Below are positions 61,107 through 64,000 of a DNA stretch of 64,000 bases, in pieces; the first letter of the stretch is position 1; each line of letters opens with the position of its first letter. A program made the position numbers and the translations under genes. This stretch comes from Bosea sp. F3-2 (GTDB lineage: Bacteria; Pseudomonadota; Alphaproteobacteria; Rhizobiales; Beijerinckiaceae): positions 496,001 through 560,000 of the forward strand of contig NZ_CP042331.1 in the NCBI RefSeq assembly GCF_008253865.1, written 5' to 3'. Under the pieces are notes generated by a model. The model was not told the DNA's origin and ran no database searches. It saw nothing but the letters and a program-made list of their open reading frames with translations.

Positions 61107-62357
61107 ATGCGCTATTCCGTCTTCTCGTTGCTCGCCCAGGCCTTCCAGGGTCATAAGGGCTGGACCCCGGCCTGGCGCGATCCTGCGCCCAAGGCCGAAT
61201 ACGACGTCGTGATCATCGGCGGCGGTGGACACGGCCTCGCGACGGCGCATTACCTCGCCAGCCGGCACAACATCACCAATGTCGCGGTGCTGGAGAAGGG
61301 CTATCTCGGTTCCGGGAACGTCGGCCGCAACACCACGATCATCCGCTCGAACTACCTGCTGCCGGGCAATACGCCGTTCTACGAGCTCTCGATGAAGCTC
61401 TGGGAAGGGCTGGAGCAGGATCTGAACTACAACGCCATGGTCAGCCAGCGCGGCGTGATCAACCTCTATCATTCGGATGCGCAGCGTGATGCCTTTGCCC
61501 GGCGCGGCAATGCGATGCGGCTCGCCGGTGTCGACTCCGAATTGCTCGGCCGCGAGCAGGTCAGGGCGATCCTGCCCTATCTCGATTTCGACAATGCCCG
61601 CTTCCCGATCCAGGGCGGTCTGCTGCAGCGCCGTGGCGGCTCGGCCCGGCACGACGCGGTCGCCTGGGGTTATGCACGGGCCGCCGACAGCCGTGGCGTC
61701 GACATGATCCAGAACTGCGAGGTCACCGGCATCATCATGGCGGGCGGGCGGGCCGTTGGCGTCGAGACTTCGCGGGGACCGATCCGGGCGAAGAAGATCG
61801 CCATGGCGGTGGCCGGTAATTCATCACGGGTGGCGGCGATGGCCGGCCTGCGCTTGCCGATCGAGAGCCACGTCCTGCAGGCCTTCGTCTCGGAAGGGCT
61901 CAAGCCCCTGATCGACACTGTCGTCACCTTCGGTGCCGGCCACTTCTACATCAGCCAGTCGGACAAGGGCGGGCTGGTCTTCGGCGGCGATATCGACGGC
62001 TACAATTCCTACGCCCAGCGCGGCAACCTGCCGGTGATCGAGGACGTGATGGAATCGGCCATGGCGCTCTGGCCGGGCCTTGGCCGGGTGCGGATGCTGC
62101 GCCATTGGGGCGGTGTCATGGACATGTCGATGGACGGCTCGCCGATCATCGACCTGACGCCGGTCGAGGGGCTCTTTCTCAATTCGGGATGGTGCTATGG
62201 CGGCTTCAAGGCGACGCCGGCCTCCGGCTTCTGCTTCGCGCATCTGATCGCGACGGGAGAGCCGCATCCGGTCGCGACCGCCTATCGGCTCGATCGCTTC
62301 GCCACCGGGCGCCTGATCGACGAGAAGGGCGCCGGCGCCCAGCCCAACCTGCACTGA
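61107..62357 (+). CDS. soxB: sarcosine oxidase beta subunit
   Basis: The 416-residue subunit has the FAD fold DVVIIGGGGHGLATAHYL, the covalent-FMN region GGSARHDAVAWG with His182 (corresponding to the FMN-linked His of heterotetrameric enzyme), and VEGLFLNSGWCYGGFKATPA near the end. It oxidises sarcosine to glycine and formaldehyde (as 5,10-methylene-THF with folate) with the alpha, delta and gamma subunits. It is transcribed divergently from the GbdR-like regulator and followed by a repeat before soxD. Confidence 0.96.
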   Translation: MRYSVFSLLAQAFQGHKGWTPAWRDPAPKAEYDVVIIGGGGHGLATAHYLASRHNITNVAVLEKGYLGSGNVGRNTTIIRSNYLLPGNTPFYELSMKLWEGLEQDLNYNAMVSQRGVINLYHSDAQRDAFARRGNAMRLAGVDSELLGREQVRAILPYLDFDNARFPIQGGLLQRRGGSARHDAVAWGYARAADSRGVDMIQNCEVTGIIMAGGRAVGVETSRGPIRAKKIAMAVAGNSSRVAAMAGLRLPIESHVLQAFVSEGLKPLIDTVVTFGAGHFYISQSDKGGLVFGGDIDGYNSYAQRGNLPVIEDVMESAMALWPGLGRVRMLRHWGGVMDMSMDGSPIIDLTPVEGLFLNSGWCYGGFKATPASGFCFAHLIATGEPHPVATAYRLDRFATGRLIDEKGAGAQPNLH

Positions 62358-62399
62358 GGCGGGCGATGATAATGATTGTCACGAACGTGGCCGCACGGC

Positions 62400-62547
62400 T
62401 CCCCTTCTCCCCTTGCGGGAGAAGGTGGCCCGAAGGGCCGGATGAGGGATCGCACTACCCTCTCCGTACAGCGCGCTGCAAAGGGCAAAACCTCCGACAC
62501 GTCGCACGACCCCTCACCCCAGCCCTCTCCCGCAAGGGGAGAGGGGG
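62400..62547. repeat. intra-operon inverted repeat between soxB and soxD
   Basis: CCCTTCTCCCCTTGCGGGAG at the left pairs with CTCCCGCAAGGGGAGAGGG at the right, with GGCCCGAAGGGCC hairpin inside. This type of repeat is widely scattered in proteobacterial intergenic regions. Here it breaks the usual tight soxB-soxD spacing (226 bp gap). Confidence 0.8.
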
Positions 62548-62583
62548 CAGGTCGCGCTTCCATACATTTCTGGACTTCTGACC

Positions 62584-62895
62584 ATGCGCATCACTTGCCC
62601 CCATTGCGGCGCGCGCGACGCCCAGGAATTCACCTATCTCGGCGCGGCCGATCCGCAGCGCCCCGACGGGATGACGGCGACCGAGGCGGCTATGACCAAC
62701 TATGTCTATCTGCGCGATAATCCCGCCGGCGCGCATCGCGAGCTCTGGTATCACGCAGCCGGCTGCCATGCCTGGCTGGTCGTGACCCGCGACACCCGCA
62801 GCCATGCGATCGCGTCGGTCGAGGATGCCAAAGCACGAAAGACGGCAGCGGCGGCCGAGCCCGCCAAGGCGCGCAAGATGGGAGCGGCGGTATGA
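62584..62895 (+). CDS. soxD: sarcosine oxidase delta subunit
   Basis: The 103-residue zinc-binding delta subunit has the four zinc ligands in CPHC (Cys5, Cys8), His57 and Cys61 (YHAAGCHAWL). It is a structural part of the heterotetramer at the subunit interface. It overlaps soxA by ATGA. The region after residue 85 (ARKTAAAAEPAKARK) is a low-complexity extension. Confidence 0.96.
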   Translation: MRITCPHCGARDAQEFTYLGAADPQRPDGMTATEAAMTNYVYLRDNPAGAHRELWYHAAGCHAWLVVTRDTRSHAIASVEDAKARKTAAAAEPAKARKMGAAV

Positions 62896-64000
62896 GCGGG
62901 CAGTCCTTTCGCCTTGCCTCCGGCGGCCTGGTCGATCGTAACCGGTCGCTGACCTTCAGCTTCGATGGCAAGCCGTATCAGGGGCATGCCGGTGACACGC
63001 TCGCCTCGGCACTGCTCGCCAATGGCGTGCGGCTCGTGGGCCGCTCCTTCAAGTATCACCGCCCGCGCGGCATCCTCTCGGCCGGCCCGGAGGAGCCGAA
63101 TGCGCTGGTCGAGTTGCGCTCCGGTGCGCGCCGGGAGCCGAACACCCGCGCGACAATCACCGAGCTTTTCGACGGGCTCGACGCAGCAAGCCAGAACCGC
63201 TGGCCCTCGCTCGCCTTCGACCTGCTCTCGCTCAACGGGCTGGTCTCGCCGGCTCTCGTCGCCGGTTTTTACTACAAGACCTTCATGTGGCCGGCGGCCT
63301 TCTGGGAGAAGCTCTACGAGCCGCTGATCCGCCGTGCCGCGGGCCTCGGTCGCGCGGCGGGGGCGGAGGATCCCGACCATTACGAGAAGGCCTTCGCCTT
63401 CTGCGACGTGCTCGTGATCGGCGGCGGCGCTGCCGGCCTGTCGGCGGCGCTGGCGGCAGGCCGCAGCGGCGCGCGCGTCATCCTCTGCGACGAGGATTTC
63501 CGCCTGGGTGGACGCCTGCTGGCCGAGAAGCGCGAGATCGATGGCAGGCCGGCCGCTGAATGGCTGGCTGCGACGCTGGCGGAACTCGAAAGCCTGCCCG
63601 AAGTGCGGATCATGCCGCGCACGACCGTCTTCGGCCTCTACGACCACGGCATCTACGGCGCGGTCGAGCGCGTCGGTGACCACCTGCCGGAGCCCGCAGC
63701 CCATCAGCCGCGCCAGCGCGGTTGGCGCATCTATGCCAGGCACGCGATCCTCGCCGCAGGTGCGCTGGAGCGGCCGATCACCTTCCCCGGCAACGATGTG
63801 CCCGGCGTGATGCTGGCCGGGGCGGCGCGCGCTTACGTCAACCGGTATGGCGTTCTGCCGGGGCGCGAAACGGTGCTGTTCACCGCTGGCGACGACGGCT
63901 GGGCGACGGCACGCGACATCGCCGCCGCCGGCGGCAAGGTCGCGGCGATCGTCGATGCGCGCGCCGATGCCGATCCGGCGCGCAAGGCGCTCGCCGACAA
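62892..64000 (+). CDS. soxA: sarcosine oxidase alpha subunit (partial, cut by window end)
   Basis: The first 369 residues are visible. The N-terminal domain starts with LTFSFDGKPYQGHAGDTLAS and KYHRPRGIL, of the SoxA-N fold, followed by a FAD/NAD domain with DVLVIGGGAAGLSAALAAG near residue 175 and LAAGALERPITFPGND near 300. The full subunit is expected to be near 1000 residues, with a C-terminal aminomethyltransferase-like tetrahydrofolate domain, and soxG should follow. The reading frame is open to the window edge with no frameshift. Confidence 0.96.
   Translation, partial: MSGQSFRLASGGLVDRNRSLTFSFDGKPYQGHAGDTLASALLANGVRLVGRSFKYHRPRGILSAGPEEPNALVELRSGARREPNTRATITELFDGLDAASQNRWPSLAFDLLSLNGLVSPALVAGFYYKTFMWPAAFWEKLYEPLIRRAAGLGRAAGAEDPDHYEKAFAFCDVLVIGGGAAGLSAALAAGRSGARVILCDEDFRLGGRLLAEKREIDGRPAAEWLAATLAELESLPEVRIMPRTTVFGLYDHGIYGAVERVGDHLPEPAAHQPRQRGWRIYARHAILAAGALERPITFPGNDVPGVMLAGAARAYVNRYGVLPGRETVLFTAGDDGWATARDIAAAGGKVAAIVDARADADPARKALAD

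Overview
The window is 64 kb of GC-rich alphaproteobacterial chromosome. Gene content and style point to Hyphomicrobiales, plausibly Bosea or a relative: IalB-family protein, HspQ, DUF2849/DUF934 sulfur operon, soxBDA beside a GbdR-like regulator, chromate resistance genes, and two RTX proteins with a type I exporter. This placement is an inference from gene content; there is no rRNA gene. I saw no tRNA, CRISPR array, transposase or prophage gene. Genes are closely packed, often with 4-base ATGA overlaps, and start codons are mostly ATG behind AGGAG-like sites.

Layout. 0.1-7.1 kb: HerA-like ATPase, small secreted proteins, a ceramidase-like membrane protein, an acyl-CoA-synthetase-like protein co-oriented with a YejA-like peptide-binding protein, and an IalB protein closed by a strong terminator. 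7.4-17.6 kb: housekeeping and metabolism (HspQ, CoA-ester lyase, acyltransferase, AEC transporter, AMACR-like CaiB enzyme, ubiquinone hydroxylase, quinone oxidoreductase, RimO, GFA protein). 17.6-27.5 kb: a sulfur block on the minus strand. It starts at a predicted promoter/operator near 27.52 kb and runs: 30-codon coupled leader ORF, DUF2849, sulfite reductase, DUF934, small membrane protein, cysG, then sbp-cysT-cysW-cysA, osmC and sseA. 27.7-43.0 kb: Gfo/Idh/MocA oxidoreductase and a type I secretion locus with two giant RTX proteins, one carrying a calcineurin-like phosphoesterase domain, with the ABC and HlyD exporter genes and a LysR regulator between them.

43.1-49.4 kb: a sugar-acid-type catabolic operon (FadR-type regulator with a textbook TGGT-N3-ACCA operator over its own promoter, HIBADH-family dehydrogenase, polar-amino-acid-type ABC transporter, RpiB-like isomerase, ribokinase-family kinase). 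49.5-53.4 kb: chromate resistance, chrB-chrA divergent from a superoxide dismutase-rhodanese fusion plus a stand-alone ChrB-like domain. 53.5-60.0 kb: a minus-strand operon for uptake and oxidation of an opine- or hydroxyproline-type amine (binding protein, two permeases, ATPase, HcnB/HcnC-like oxidase subunits). 60.0-64.0 kb: GbdR-like AraC regulator divergent from soxB-soxD-soxA (sarcosine oxidase); soxA runs off the window end.

A recurring theme is non-coding inverted-repeat DNA set inside operons. There is a 274-bp element with 36-bp terminal repeats between two permease genes (45.5 kb), a 265-bp fold-back element with 32-bp perfect ends between two oxidase genes (54.7 kb), a 148-bp repeat between soxB and soxD (62.4 kb), and seven copies of a REP-like palindrome family. 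The strongest candidates for something new are the mobile-like elements that supply stop codons or ribosome-binding sites, the leader ORF/operator of the sulfur operon, and the secreted RTX phosphoesterase system.
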